64,000 bases of DNA from Medicago truncatula (lineage: Eukaryota > Streptophyta > Magnoliopsida > Fabales > Fabaceae), in the NCBI RefSeq assembly GCF_003473485.1, contig NC_053048.1, forward strand, positions 49,969,755-50,033,754, read 5' to 3'. The notes beneath the pieces were generated by a model. The model saw nothing but the letters and a program-made list of their open reading frames with translations, had not been told where the DNA came from and did no database searches. The translations under genes were made by a program, and so were the position numbers. Shown here piece by piece: positions 1 to 12,660 of the stretch (position 1 is its first letter; every line of letters begins with the position of its first letter).

Positions 1-290
1 ACAACTTAATCCAGCGTTTTTCAATAAGCACTTATATTAGAATTCAACCTAAGTTAGGTAGATCTACATAGATTTTGTATAAGTCATTTTTACAAACGAA
101 TAGAACATGAGGGTAGTCTCTGCATAGATTTTGTATAAGTTGTATTCTATAAGTTAACTAAGGAGCTTATGAAAATAACTGGAAACAACCTATAAGCCTA
201 TCTTTAGCTATCTGCAAAAGTTCTTTTAAACACTTACAAAGTGCTTATAAGTCACAAGATAAGTCTATACACACTCTTCCAAACACCCCC
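1..290. mobile_element. Right end of a Tourist-like (PIF/Harbinger) element, cut by window edge
   Basis: The sequence is rich in short 'cttataag/ataagc' blocks and ends in ccaaacaccccc followed by TAA (291-293). This is the inverted form of the G-rich, gtgtttgg terminus seen on the complete Tourist-like elements at 18246 and 30725, which are also flanked by TAA. The left end lies outside the window, so the target duplication cannot be checked. Confidence 0.55.
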
Positions 291-619
291 TAAATATTGA
301 TTCGGTATTCATCTGGATTGGTTTTTCTCATTCAAATAAAACCACATAATTACTTCATTAACTTTTCTCGAACATTCTCTTCATTTCAAAAACCCTACAG
401 ATCTAATAGCTTTGATTGTTTTATAAATGTAATAGGCACAACATAGTGGATAATATGAAAATTATAACTGGTGATTGAAAAATCAAAAACTGTATTTGTG
501 ATAAATTATATGTACTTATATAGTATAGAAAATTATGAAATTATAATGTTCTACCATGTAGGTTTTTCAATCAACAATGTACTTATACATTTCACCCTTC
601 GAAATTCATCACTTTCTTA

Positions 620-775
620 GGAAAAAGATAGGTAGACACCCTTTTTTATACACCTAGCATGTACACCCCATGTTTCAGGGGTATTTTAGTAATTTCATCT
701 CTTTTTTCAATGTATTTGCCACATATCACAAATGTGTGTGGGTGTATGCCACCTAAGGTGGTTCATGTCTAAGCT
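620..775. repeat. Dispersed ~160-200-bp repeat, copy A
   Basis: Shares an ordered set of short blocks with 23428-23625 and 24970-25135: a tacacc block, a 'catgt...ggg' block, a 'gccacatat' or 'acacatgtcac' block, 'tgtgggtgta', and an end reading ccacctaaggtggttcatg. The ends are weakly inverted (catgaacacc against ggtggtttatg in copy C), which suggests a small non-autonomous DNA element. No superfamily can be assigned. Confidence 0.5.
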
Positions 776-818
776 CTAATTCTTAAAGGAGTCAAATTCT
801 GATTTTTACCACTACATT

Positions 819-894
819 AGGAAATGAGCACTACAAAGTCATTGAATACTCTTAGCAGGAAATGAGCACTACAAAGTCATTGAATACTCTTAGC
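819..894. repeat. Perfect 38-bp tandem duplication (two copies)
   Basis: Positions 819-856 and 857-894 are identical, starting aggaaatgagcac and ending actcttagc. The two copies have no differences, so the duplication is recent. It lies 150 bp downstream of the LDAH stop codon, possibly in its 3' UTR. Confidence 0.95.
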
Positions 895-1044
895 GATGAT
901 AAGCATGAAGAAAACAAATGCATTAGTAGCATTGATAAAGAAATTCAAGTAAGCTTTTTTGAGCTATCATTATGAAATTTATCAAATATTCAATCCTTTT
1001 AACTTGGAAACTCACATACAAACCAATAGCCAAAGAGCCAGACC

Positions 1045-4000
1045 TCATTGGTTTGTACATGCAATCTGATTCTTAATTAAGTTTGCCACATGCTGAGCCA
1101 CCCATAATGAACCAGCCTCAGTGCAACAGAAACCATGGGTGTGGTTTTCTCGTTCAATGGATAAAGCAATACCCGGAACCTGGTTTGATATCTGTGACCA
1201 GAATAAACTAAGAGTTATGCTGTGATAATCATTCAATACTTCATAAACAACGAAGAAGACTTGAGAACAAACAGAAATTACTAGAGAAACTTATGAAAGA
1301 AAAGAAGCACTACATTTGTGGTAAGCATTTCAATCAATGGTTGCCTTTATTACAAAAACTATTTACCCCGCTCTTTTCCCATAATTTACTGTTAACACAT
1401 CTTATATCACTGCAAAAACTTACTAAAAAAAAAATTAAAAACAATCCCTTCCTGGAAGTACAAATATTTTACTGGAAAGTTTTGACTCTAACTAGCTGCC
1501 TAGTTTACTCAGAAAACATGAAAGGTGATGCAGAGTACACTGGAAGACTCTGATATCCAACTTTGGACAGCTGGTTGACTGGGGCAATTTCTTTTCAGTT
1601 TCATTTATGCTAAACAACAGTTCATTGGTTTTTCCAAATTATAAGAGCCCAATTACTTTGAAGCAACAAAGAGAATGGTAAAAAGAAGGTGCTCCAGGTA
1701 TCGTAGATGTATATATTATTTAGTACCATGTTTTTTATAATCAACGTATTGCAACTTTACATGCACCTGTTATGTAATAGTATATTTTTGGCTTAAACGT
1801 ACTTTTGGCCCCCTAAGTTTGCACTAGTTGCGATATTGGCCCCCTGTTAAAAAAAAACCACATTCCAACCCCCTAAGTTTCCCCCTTTTGCAACTTTCAA
1901 TTTTGATCATTCAAAACAAGTGGGCAGTTTTGTTGAGCAAGTTTCAGATTCATAGGGTAAATAATATGGCTTGCGACTGATTTCTTGATCTTTTACTGTC
2001 TTGAATGGTTGATTTTGAATGATCAAAATTGAAAGTTGCAAAAGGGGGAAACTTAGGGGGCTGGGATGTGTTTTTTTTTTTAATAGGGGGTCAAAATCGC
2101 AACTGGTGCAAAGTTAGGGGGCCAAAAGTGTGTTTAAGCCTATATTTTTAATTTTACTGATTGAACTGAAAACAGAGAAAATCAATTAAACTTTCTTGTT
2201 TTGTGTATAATTGAAGGTCCACAGCTTATGGTAGGGAAATATAAGAAGAGGAAGGGGAAGATCAGAATCATCAGATCATAGTTCTTGTAAAGATCTCAAC
2301 ACAGACCAAAACTTCAGCTTAATGGTATGGACAGTTGTAAGCTTGCATATTGTAAGCAAAATCTACAACTATAAAACTTTCTATTAAAAAAAGAAGATAA
2401 GGTTCTTCTTGCTTCAAGTCGAAAATAGGTACTTACTTTTTCACTGTTAATATTTAGACTTTAGAGAGAAAACTTCTGCAAATTTTGATACAAAAAAATA
2501 TTTCCTCAATGATAAAAAGGAGGCTCAACTTTAATCATTTTGTTGGATCATTTTGGGACCATAAATTATCATCAAGACTATGGTACAAACTCAAGCATGT
2601 AATTATCCTATACACACAAACACACACTGAAAAGGAGCCACTCCTGGTCCCGGACTACGCTTGTGGCACAAATCTTCCTTGAGAAGATGCAAAAGCTTTC
2701 AAGATAATAATAACAGTAACCAAAATACACAATAACATACCTCTTCAAGCAATTGAAGCGGGCCCCAATGATCACCAACACCAAATAAAAATGCACATTG
2801 ATCCTTCCTTTCTCTTAAAAATGTCCAATCTGGTGCCTCCGCTAACTAACATAGTAAGCACATGACATGACTATCAATGCAGTTGATATTTTCTAATATA
2901 AGCACTACTAAATTTGTGTTCAAACTTCAAAATAAGATTTGTATACTTGATCTCTCAGAATACAAGAAAGTTGAGTAGAGACTCCCCCATTCTCATAAAA
3001 TTACTACACTCCAATATGGAGAAATCCAAAAAATTGTTTAAAAACTATCTTGCTCCTCTAGGTGACAGAGGACAGCTGAAAGTACATGCTAGATATCAGC
3101 AAAACAAAACAGCTATGATTGTTTATTAATGGAGGAGGGGGTTAATTATTTAGGGGGGAAAATGTTACATGCAAAATGTAAAAGAAAAATATACTAAATG
3201 GTAAAAATAAAAGGTATATTGATAGAAAGGAAGTAATTTACCTTTTTAAACTCAGACATGGCCATATAGAGAACGTTTCGCATGGTATGGTACTGTTAAG
3301 TTATCAAAGTTAGAGAAAATCAATACAAAAAAGATGCAAATGTAACCCCACCGTGAATAAATATAATCAGTATCATAAAATAAATGTAGATGTTTTATTA
3401 ATATTCCCATTTCCAAATATAACTATATAAGAAAAAGGATCAATAATAAAAAAAGGGTAAACCACAACTCCCTTTGTTCAAAAACTTCGGTCGTTTAAGC
3501 GTTTTCATTCTGTTTCAAAACTTTGAGGTTTTTTAGAAATCCAAGTTGCCTTCCAAATATACCCCTAAATAGGATTAACATCATTTTCTTTTTACAAGAT
3601 TATTTATGAGATATTTAGAATTTGAAAAAAAGGGGGGGGGAGGGGTATTTTGGTACTTGTACATATGAATTAAGTAATTACTTAATCTATGTGCAAATAT
3701 TTTAAACGACCACAGTTTTGGAATAAAGGGAGTAATTTACATGTTTAATGTGACCTAACATTGAAACCCTTCTTCATTCAACAGTAAAGCTAACCTGTGA
3801 CAAGTGAGAGCATGCAGCCTCAACTGCATTGGCGGACCATGACTTCCCGAGAGATTTTCCGACAATAAACCTCAAAGCCTTGACTGGTAAAAATCCTAAT
3901 GATGCTGTTAGGTAGCTGAGAGCAGCAGCTACAAATTGGTATCTGAAATCCCATTAACCGTTTCAAAAAACATCTAGGATTTTTAAATTAAAAGCATCAT

Positions 4001-6582
4001 AAAAATTAGTTTTGATGATAAGTTGATAACTGTATTTCCGTAAGAGATAGATAATTATAATTACCAATTTTTAATGCGAAATGTATTTTCAGATTAAAGT
4101 ATAAAAATTGTGTAAATTGAATCTCATCAGGTATGAAAGTCTGAATCAAATCAGAAATGTGATGTCTAAACTCATAACATCACTACTAGTTCATGTCATA
4201 TCTAAGAAAGAAGGCAATATCAAAGGGGTTTGACTTTGAGGGGCAAATGTCAGACTTACTGTGCAATTTTTGCAATAATTAACTGTGTTGTTGAGTGTGG
4301 GTTTAGTGTCAAAAACGGATAAAGTCCAACACAATAATTCACCTGCAGAGTCCAGGAGAAATGCAAGCAAACAGTTCACAAAGATCAGAAATTATGGAGG
4401 GTGGAATGATGCGTTCATGCTTAATTAAATATGCAGAATTCGGGTCACCTTCTCTAGAGTCTTCTTGAACATTTCAATAGATATGTACGAACCTATAGAG
4501 TGCCCAACCTGGTAAGAAAACTCTAAAATTAGTTATCAAAACTTCATTTGAATAAAAGTTATTAAACTTCTCTGTATGCAGAACAATTTTTTGCATAAAA
4601 CAAGTTTTACTTGAAGAATATAATTAAACCTTCATGTTAAAGAGTTGCTGGTTTCTCATTCCAATAGATATTTATGTTGTGAAAACATAGATGACATTAA
4701 GACAACCGCTTTCAAATAGTTTAGCGAAGAACCAGACTCGTTTAGTTCATTTTTTCCAACATTGTTCTCTTTTAAAGAATAAAAGGATGTTAGCTGACAC
4801 ATGCAATTAAGTTTTGAACTCGGTATTTCTAGCGACATCCTTCATTCCTTATACTCAAAGGGGAAAGGAGATTGATCAGATTGCAGCAAATTGGTGTTAT
4901 AGTTCATACAACTCTACAAATCAGAATAACACTGGAGAAAACAATTGGAGGTGTTGATGTAAAAGAACCCACCAGTATTATAGGAATCTCGATATTTTGC
5001 AGTTCTTCTTTGATAAAATCAATCTACAAAAACACAGAAAAGAAGACTACTGTTACACATCAATACAATGTTAAAAGTATATTTATCTAAGTCAAGAATG
5101 GAGAAAAATGGCAAGTATATAAGTATCCCAGTTAAACCAGAAAACAAATACAGGAATGCAGTATTTGGTCCAGCCGATGATATGCGAATATCAAAATATC
5201 GAGCATACTTTATGATCAATCTGATCTTGTAAAGAGAACAACCGTCCATGCTCCCAATCCTAACAACAAAACACTGTATAAGAAACACACGAATGCCACT
5301 GACATTTGAAACAGAACAAAATGCGCGTACCTTTCTTGAGTGAGAGACTTGGCCAATAGCTGATAAGTGACAAATAAACATGAATAGTAAGCATATACTA
5401 GTTAATCAGAGTTCCACATTATAAGTAACAACAAAAAAAGAACAACCTTTACTTGCCTGTGACAGATGCCGTTCCCCCAAGAAGTTCATACAGAAATTCC
5501 ACAAAGTCCTTGTAGAATAAAATAACACCTGCAGTAACAAAAGACACTGAATGTCACATTGGTTATCAGTATGTTAAAATACATGTGAGTTGTATTTCGA
5601 TTCGATACAAAACTAAACCCAATCAATACGAATCTTTAATGTATAGCTATTTTAATTGAATACAAATCTCATTCTGGATTCTGATTTATTATGATGAATC
5701 TTGATTCAGTATCTCGGTTCACTAGCATGGATCTCGATTCATTCTAATGAATCACCACATTCTAATGGATCACCACCTAAACTTAGTGTAACCAACCACT
5801 TTTCTTTTATCGTTTAATTTATGACTCAAATCTTCAATAATTTTGAGGTTCATGTATAATATATGAACTTTTAATTTTGTTTATGTCATTTAATTTTACT
5901 TAAAATGACATACTTTTATTAGTAATGTATCTGAATATTCATAATAAGATTCAATTCACATATTCGAAAATAAGTCTTGGAATCTCCAGTATAATCTCGC
6001 GGAGAACGAGAAACAAATAGAAGCCACACCTGGGTTTCCAGGAACAAAGAGAACATGCAAACTTGGAGCATCAGCTTGTATCTCCAGTATTTCAGATGTA
6101 TAACTAAATAAAATTACAAAGTAATTCATAAATCATAAACTATAAAAACAATTAATAAAAAACATTGTTGTCAAATTCAAAGATAATATAACTATTACAT
6201 ACTTTGACAAACTGCATAATCGAAAATTAGCACGCTTTCTATCCTTGGAAAGCAAATTATTTTCTTCATTCATTTTCTCGTTCAAGCACTTTGCACTAAA
6301 CCTTGTCCTAAAAAAAATGTGATAATAAAATATTTGTGTGGTAAATTAAATAAATCAAAGTATGAGACAAATGTTATAGATTAGATTAGGGATATTCTAT
6401 GTTATTGCAAATGTAACAGATTCGAAATGAATTGGAAGGTACTAAGTACTAACTAACCTGGAAATGGAAGAAGGAAAAAGCGGAAGAGAGTGAGAGTGTT
6501 CTTGGTCGAGTAATCCAATATGCAAGACGTGGAAGCATTTCAGAGTTTAACATCTGGAATTCATAATTTCTATGCACTGCAA
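1045..6582 (-). CDS. LDAH: Lipid droplet-associated hydrolase (LDAH) homologue, alpha/beta hydrolase
   Basis: Predicted serine hydrolase of the LDAH family, whose members sit on lipid droplets; the physiological substrate is uncertain. Coding exons on the minus strand: 6273-6203, 6103-6030, 5528-5457, 5359-5331, 5259-5209, 5023-4973, 4508-4449, 4342-4260, 3942-3795, 3292-3242, 2845-2741 and 1191-1045. They sum to 942 nt (313 aa) with every phase consistent. Visible motifs are the oxyanion-loop stretch FVPGNPG, the nucleophile elbow GHSIG (Ser120), the acid loop GDHWGP (Asp255), and HTHGF near the C-terminus carrying the likely catalytic His. The exon at about 6458-6582 also contains an ATG, but its reading frame hits a stop after splicing, so I start in the next exon at 6273. 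The intron after 5457 has a GC donor, and the exon at 2845 must use the upstream of two acceptors 4 bp apart. The 1.5-kb last intron holds a Mutator MITE. Confidence 0.9.
1790..2140. mobile_element. Mutator-type fold-back MITE in the last LDAH intron
   Basis: Long terminal inverted repeats begin ggcttaaac and end gtttaagcc, and most of the 351 bp folds back on itself (ttgcaaaagggggaaactt pairs with its complement). It is flanked by a perfect 9-bp direct repeat, tatattttt, at 1781-1789 and 2141-2149. A 9-bp target duplication with long inverted repeats is the Mutator (MULE) signature. No coding capacity. Confidence 0.9.
3478..3732. mobile_element. Stowaway-like MITE in an LDAH intron
   Basis: Begins ctccctttgttcaaaa and ends ttttggaataaagggag followed by TA. 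The inner arms aacttcggtcgtttaag and ttaaacgaccacag are also partly complementary. The ends resemble the CTCCCTCCGT termini of plant Tc1/mariner (Stowaway) MITEs. The left flank lacks a clear TA, so the assignment is moderate. Confidence 0.6.
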
Positions 6583-7289
6583 CAAAAACGAATAAACATA
6601 AACAATTTATTTATTTCTTAATCTATCAACAAAAATATTATTTCTTTCTTTCATAAAAAAAAATAATAAAAAAAAAAATCTTGTCCCTAACAAGTTGGTA
6701 GCTACCAGGATAATTTGTGTATAGGTCGAGGTTCGAACTTCGGATTTCCTGCTTAAACGGGGTTAGTTTTAAGTTTATTATTAAATGAGTAAAACAAAAA
6801 AGAGTGAGTAGTCAATTGCGTTTAAAAGGTTAAATTATATCGGAGGTTTTTTAATTTATTTAATTATAATAAAATGGTTTTAGGTTTTTTTTCACATAAC
6901 TTAAAGGTCGTAAGTGGTACGAAAAAAACTTAATACCAACATCTTATAATTCAATAACTTAAATGACCTAAAATGTAATTTAACCCCCCAAAATTGTAAC
7001 TTAAGTAAAAAAAATCCTTCTGAATTTTGCAAAACTTCAAAATCCCTTTAAAATTGTCAAACGACGTTAGTCAATTATCCTCACCCGTCAATTTTAGTCG
7101 TTACACCCTATAACATGGCAGTTCACCATACATGTGGCACATCCATGTGGACTAAAGGTTATGTTACTTCGCATGGGTAATTGACCATTTATTTATTCAC
7201 CTTCAGCCTCGAAATTAATTAATAGAGAACGAAATCGGCTTCCAAATCTCTGACATTTGTCCAACTTTTATTCAATGAAAGTTCATTAG
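6583..7289. other. LDAH upstream region with a SINE-like remnant and fold-back debris
   Basis: This is the upstream side of LDAH. Around 6695-6765 there is a tRNA-like stretch, with an A-box-like ttggtagctaccagg and a B-box-like gaggttcgaac, typical of a tRNA-derived SINE relic. At 6825-7190 there is degenerate sequence resembling the inside of Mutator fold-back elements. No gene is seen. Confidence 0.4.
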
Positions 7290-7800
7290 CAAATTGTAGG
7301 TGAGAGATTCCCACCCCTTCTACCTATACGATTTTATAATCGGAAAGAAACCAACATCTACAGCAGAGTTTAACATTACATTCAACCCTTCAACGATTAT
7401 CCAAAAAATAAATGGGGATAGAGGATCACCTAGACGTAACCTTCTTTACAAAGAAAATTCAATAGCGAGACTACAATTTGACAAAGAACCGATGGTGGTG
7501 CCCTACACACATATATTCCATTATCCACTTATGCGCAACATTGGAATATTCATTTTGCTCATTATCGCTTGCAAATAATTTAATCAAGTGAATCGTAAGT
7601 TTTTTCAAAATGCACTTTAAACAACAATAACTCCTTTAATTTGCGTGTCTCATCCACCACCTCCATAGCAATAAGAATCTCATCTACAATCTACCTCCCT
7701 TTTATAAAAGCTTATTGCGACTCATAAATGACACTCTCAATAGCCTTATGAAGTCTATCGGTCAACTCTTTAGCTAAAATATTGTACATGCACCCATGAC
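7290..7800 (-). pseudogene. LINE reverse-transcriptase relic (antisense)
   Basis: Read on the minus strand, about 7790-7700 gives CMYNILAKELTDRL followed by an AIESVI-like stretch, and about 7440-7395 gives RLGDPLSPF. Both are conserved motifs of plant L1-type LINE reverse transcriptase ('IYKILAKVLANRL', 'GLRQGDPLSP'), in the right order. The intervening sequence is shortened and there are stops, so this is a decayed fragment. Confidence 0.75.
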
Positions 7801-7945
7801 CCAACTAAAAAAATGTATCTGAAATCCGATTAACTCTAAGATTCTCAATTTTTGTAATAAGTGTTAATAATAGTACAATTCAATCCTTTCACATGTTTCT
7901 GATATGTTGAATTCAGAGACAAACCTCATGACATCATATTTAATT

Positions 7946-8306
7946 GGATTAATATATGTTTACCCCCTGTAATTAGCGATTTTTGGTTTACCCCCTATAA
8001 AAAAAATTGTTTAGATTCTAACCCTGTAATTTGAATTTTTTTTGATTTTGGACCTTCATGACATCAAATTACAAAATTTAAGGTACTTTCGTCCCTTGTA
8101 ATTTGAGAGAATTTCGATTTACCCTCTGTCATATCCTCGATATTTCATGTTACTCCCCTGCTATATCATTGATTTTGTACAATCAAAGTTCATGAAGGTC
8201 GAAAACCAAAAATCTTCAAATTACAGGGTTAGAATCCAAACAAATTTTTTTACAGGGGGTAAACCGGAATTCACTAATATTACAGGGGGTAAACATATAT
8301 TAACCC
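7946..8306. mobile_element. Mutator-type fold-back MITE
   Basis: The ends are inverted copies of each other (taatatatgtttaccccctg and its complement), and inner blocks also pair. Flanks are tatttaatt (7937-7945) and tatataatt (8307-8315), a 9-bp target duplication with one mismatch. Element length is 361 bp with no coding sequence. Confidence 0.8.
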
Positions 8307-10262
8307 TATATAATTTCAACCCAAAAATCCTTTATGAAACCAACATTAATTCCATTAAAACTTTTAAAACTGTCATACTCTCATACCGCATATTTAACCT
8401 CCTCTTCAGTGAACGGACGGTCTAATGAGTTCACCACTTTTTAAACTAGAGAGTTGTTTAAATGTAAAGTTTAATGAACGGTCTAATGAGTTCGTCACTT
8501 TTAAATCGGAAAATCGTTTAAATGTAAGTCGTCCAATTCAGGTTTGATCAAAGTTGGTGATTTGAATTGAATAGAAAAATGATTTAATACAATCGCTCTA
8601 ACATTTGCCACCCTTCAAACTGAACACCATTGGCATTTGAAGTATTAAGGGCACTCGACCTTAAATTATTGGATACTCGAATGCTCAATTAAAGAACATA
8701 GTCCTCCTCATCCATTAACAAGTCTTATAATGTCACTCTTGTACAATTAAAATTGCTCCCTCGTCATCTTCACCACTTTAATTTTTTATTATGTTTTTCC
8801 AACAATGATTATCGGAAAACCATAAGTATAATAGACCACTTGTATATATTAATAATACTGACTTTCGTGGGAAAGTTTCGGGATTAGGGGAAGTTTACTC
8901 CTAAAATTTCCATGCATTATTATATACCATTCCACAACATAATTTTGTGTGAAAAGTTCGTGGAAGTTTTATCCTTCAATTCAGGTTGAAATCACTGGTC
9001 CAACTTTGATACTTATCTTGTGTTTACGATGACATCATGTTATGAATGAAACTTTTATTATCCCTATCCTTCACTTAAATATAATAACTCAACGAATCAC
9101 ACAATTTTGTTGCGTTTCGCCGCTACGATGGATATATGAAGGTAATTAAGTGATGACGAACACGTAATGATAAAAACCAGTAAACAGCTTTATTATACGA
9201 CATATATAGTTGCTTAGTTGGCTCAACAACCCATCTCTTTATGAACAAGTCAATGCGCGTTATATCATCCTCTACACTAGCATTAACTAACTAATCTACC
9301 TTCCTAAAACAACACTCATCTAGTCTAAGTCTATTTCCTTTTTAATAAAGAAAGCCAATTCCATTTATTTTTACGTGTGTGGACATTTTCTTCATGTTAA
9401 AATAATATTATGAACAAGGAAAAAACTTGCTTTAACCTCTGATGATTAAGGTTCTTTTCCCTAAAAATTAGATGGTTAACACCAAAATATACACTTCATG
9501 GGTTTAATTGTAACCACTCATTTTTTAGACATTAGAATATGACACAGACATCGTATTTTAATGTCAATTTTGTATCAATGTATTTTATACGGTGTGTGTT
9601 TGTATACGTGTAAAAAAAATTGTCCAAATATCAGTGTCATAAAGGAAACGGTAGAAATTATTAACAAGCAAAACTGACAAGTATAATGTATACGAAATGG
9701 GGTTTAAATAGATCGGTGCGTGCATTAACTTGGAAACGGTGGTGATTCCATGATACGAACAGAAAGAATGAATATCCCCAAACCAAAACCCCAAGCAAGC
9801 AAGAGTGGCGTCTAAGATTAAAGAAAATCAAAGCGTACGTGGCAAGAAATCTTTCTCTCTCTCTCTCTCTCCCCCTTTTGATTTTTTTATCTATTTTATC
9901 ATTTCAATTGAGAAAAGTAAAACAAAATTCCTTTTCCTTTATATATATATACTCGGACTCGATGGAAGTTAGTTATTATTCCTCCTCTGATCTGACTTAT
10001 CATTTTTTCATTCTCTTCAGGCCTTCTTCCATCCATATAGAATAATACAAGACTATTAAACCCTTTTTCCAAATCAAAAGTTTCAAACTCTCATTTGAAC
10101 TTGTCAATTTTCTTCAACAGTTAAGCGGTTTCAGTTTCGGACTCTGTCAAACGCGTGTGGGACTAAACAGGTAAATGCTTAACATCTTTATACTATTTAT
10201 TTCATGCTGTGTTTCGGAATTTTGATGAATTTTTGTTGTTGGTGCTGTTTTAAGGTTTCAAA
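8307..10262. other. Intergenic sequence and probable HVA22 promoter/leader
   Basis: No coding gene is recognised. A short duplication, about 60 bp apart, is visible around 8410-8530 (gaacggtctaatgagttc twice). A CT microsatellite lies at about 9852-9870, in what is probably the promoter or 5' leader of the downstream gene. At 10170 the sequence aaacag|gtaaatg and at about 10253 ttttaag|gtttc would fit a small 5'-UTR intron ending just before the start codon at 10263. This is inference. Confidence 0.4.
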
Positions 10263-12163
10263 ATGTTAGGGGATTTCATTACTCGATGTCTTATGTAAGT
10301 ATATAACTACTTTTTCCATTTCTTCTTGTTTCCATTTTCTTATTCTTCTCTACATAATGTTGTTGTTAATTAATGTATAATTATAATCTAACACTTTTGT
10401 TTCATTTTGAATTTCAGATTGCTTCTCGGATATGCATATCCTGGATTTGAATGCTACAAAACCGTTGAGAGAAACAAAGTTGAAATGGATGAACTTCGTT
10501 TCTGGTGTCAATACTGGTATAATCATCATTCACCTTCTTCTTCTTCTTCTTCTTCTTCTTCTACATCTTCATTGAAAATACAGTTCTGAAATTGTCTGTT
10601 TGTGTGATTGTTTTGATATAATTAGTGCACTAAACAAATTTACATGATAAAATTGCACTGAAATTGTTGTGGATGGTGACAAACATGATTACAGAGAATG
10701 TTTAAAGTAGAAAGAAATAGGTAAAGAGCTTTACTAATGATTTAGTATAAGTCTTTTGAGTTTGTTCCAAGAAACGGATCTGCTTTTTAAATGGCTATAT
10801 CGAGGTCAATAACTTAAAAAGCGGTTCAATCATTGAACAGAACCATGTGCACCTTTATCAGAAGCATGTTTGGTAGTAGTATACATAATTATATGCTATG
10901 ATAATGTTGTCTGGCATGTGCAAATGGAGTTAATAATCATGGTTTGATTTGATTTATGTGTTTGTTCATCATTAATTTAATTTGCAGGATCATTGTAGCT
11001 TTTTTCACAGTACTGGAAAAGTTTGCAGATGTAGTTATTGGATGGTGAGTGCTTGAGTTTTTAGTCATTTGTATATTGTTGAATTTTCATTAATAAGATT
11101 TGTACAAAAAATTAATGCTGGAACTTTTTCAAGGTTGCCCATGTATGGAGAATTGAAGCTTGCCCTGTTCATATACATGTGGTATCCCAAAACTAAGGTA
11201 AGAAGAACATATCATGTTTAAGACAATGACTATTAGGCAACTTTAACATATTCTCTTTTTCTCAACACTTTTTTTTGTGTGTTTAATTTCTTTTCCATTT
11301 ACCAAGGAAAGTGAAAGTTGTGTCTATTCTTCAGTTAGATAATGAGATAAATGTTGCTTGATGCAGGGGACAGGATATGTGTATAATAAAGTGTTGAGAC
11401 CATATGTATCTAAGAATGAAATTGACTTTGACAAGAAGTTTCAAGAGTGGAGAGTTAGAGGATGGGATTTGGCAATTTTTTACTGGCAAAATTGCACTGA
11501 GTTGGGGCAAACTGCATTTTTTCAAGTTATTGATCACTTGGCTGCTCAATCCAAGAGATTATCAGGCAAATCCTCCAAGAAGGTGAGTTGCAGCAACCTC
11601 TAACCTTCTCTAAATTGACTAATGAAGCGAAGTCTCCTATGAGATTAAGTGTGTCACCGTGTCAACACTCCAGACACATGGTGTTCGACACCGACACATA
11701 TATTTAGATTCAATTACTTAATTTTTTAAATTTTTTAAATTTTTTAAATTTTTTACCGGCGTCGACGACGACCTGACGTGACCGGTTCGTAGCTAAGTTA
11801 TCATTGTTAGTAAACAAATTTGCATGTTGCAAGTTAAATGTTTCCAAATGGCCAAGTCTCAATTGTCTGATAACAGACTACAAAAACACACAGTAGTTGC
11901 CAAACAAAACATATTGAATCAGGTCACAATCACAGAACAGGCATAGTATATTACATACATTTGACCATCAATTTTAAATCATTGCTTGCTTGTCATTTTT
12001 TAATGTTTAAATCGTTGTTACCAGTACTGTTACTAAGGATAACATTATTTTGCAGAAAAAAGATGGGATGAATCCTGTTCCTAGTGCCCCACCATTGCCT
12101 GAAATACGATCAGCATTGTTTGAACTCCACCAAAATGATTTCGTGGGCCGAAAGAAGAAGTAA
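10263..12163 (+). CDS. HVA22: HVA22-like protein (TB2/DP1/REEP family)
   Basis: Predicted ER membrane-shaping protein of the TB2/DP1/HVA22 family; plant members are often ABA- or stress-induced and linked to vesicle traffic. Six exons (10263-10294, 10418-10516, 10988-11044, 11134-11197, 11367-11582, 12056-12163) total 576 nt, 191 aa, all phases consistent. The N-terminal half holds the family core: MLGDFITRCLILLLGYAYPG, then ECYKTVE, RFWCQYWIIVAFF, a hydrophobic hairpin, and the diagnostic IYMWYPKTKGTGYVY. The middle is charged and helical; the tail is basic, ending GRKKK. The MLGDFI start and overall length suit the longer HVA22 subgroup (HVA22-i/j-like); the exact orthologue is not settled. 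Intron 2 starts with a TTC microsatellite (10541-10562) and intron 5 holds repeats. The gene converges on the gene at 12661-13122. Confidence 0.93.
11640..11790. repeat. Repeat patch in HVA22 intron 5
   Basis: Contains a gtgtcaacactccagacac / gtgttcgacaccgacac stretch, typical of a dispersed plant repeat, followed by four copies of a 9-bp unit (ttttttaaa) at about 11720-11755 and a short GC-rich gtcgacgacgacc run. No element ends could be defined. Confidence 0.5.
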
Positions 12164-12660
12164 GGAACCTCCAAAGTCCAACTAAGTTGAACTAACCCAC
12201 ATCAATACAGTGATACAGCCTAATCTGGAAGCCTATTAAGTCCACTTCGTGTTGAAGTGTAACATTTTTGTACATACTCAAATCAAGCCCAGCAATGGAA
12301 GAAGAAGAAAAAAAAAAAAAACATTGACCATTTGACCATTGCTGATGCTTTCTTGTAAATAGCAACATTAACATTGTGTTTCTGAAGATTGATTGATTTA
12401 TTTTGTTTTTGTTCATTTCCATTGTGAATTGTGATCAAATGACTATTCTTTTATTAGATTTCACTCTGAATTTGAGGCATAATAACAATTGCGAACCATA
12501 TGCAAAAACTATACAAACTCTATGCAAAGGGAAATAGAAAATGAAAATTGAGAAACATAGGGTATATGTTCTTCAATATTGAAATTTTAAGTCAATCTAA
12601 GAAAAAGCAAAGGATTACAAAATAAGCGTCCACTACTCCATTCCATTATGAAGGATAGTG

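Noticed and set aside
1293-1553. 86-codon open frame on the plus strand near LDAH
   Set aside because: It lies in the last LDAH intron, antisense to the gene, is AT-rich, and has no recognisable domain.
6458-6582. ATG in the first LDAH exon as translation start
   Set aside because: Splicing to 6307 puts this frame straight into a TAG; no alternative donor or acceptor tested by eye rescues it. The ATG at 6273 gives the conserved reading.
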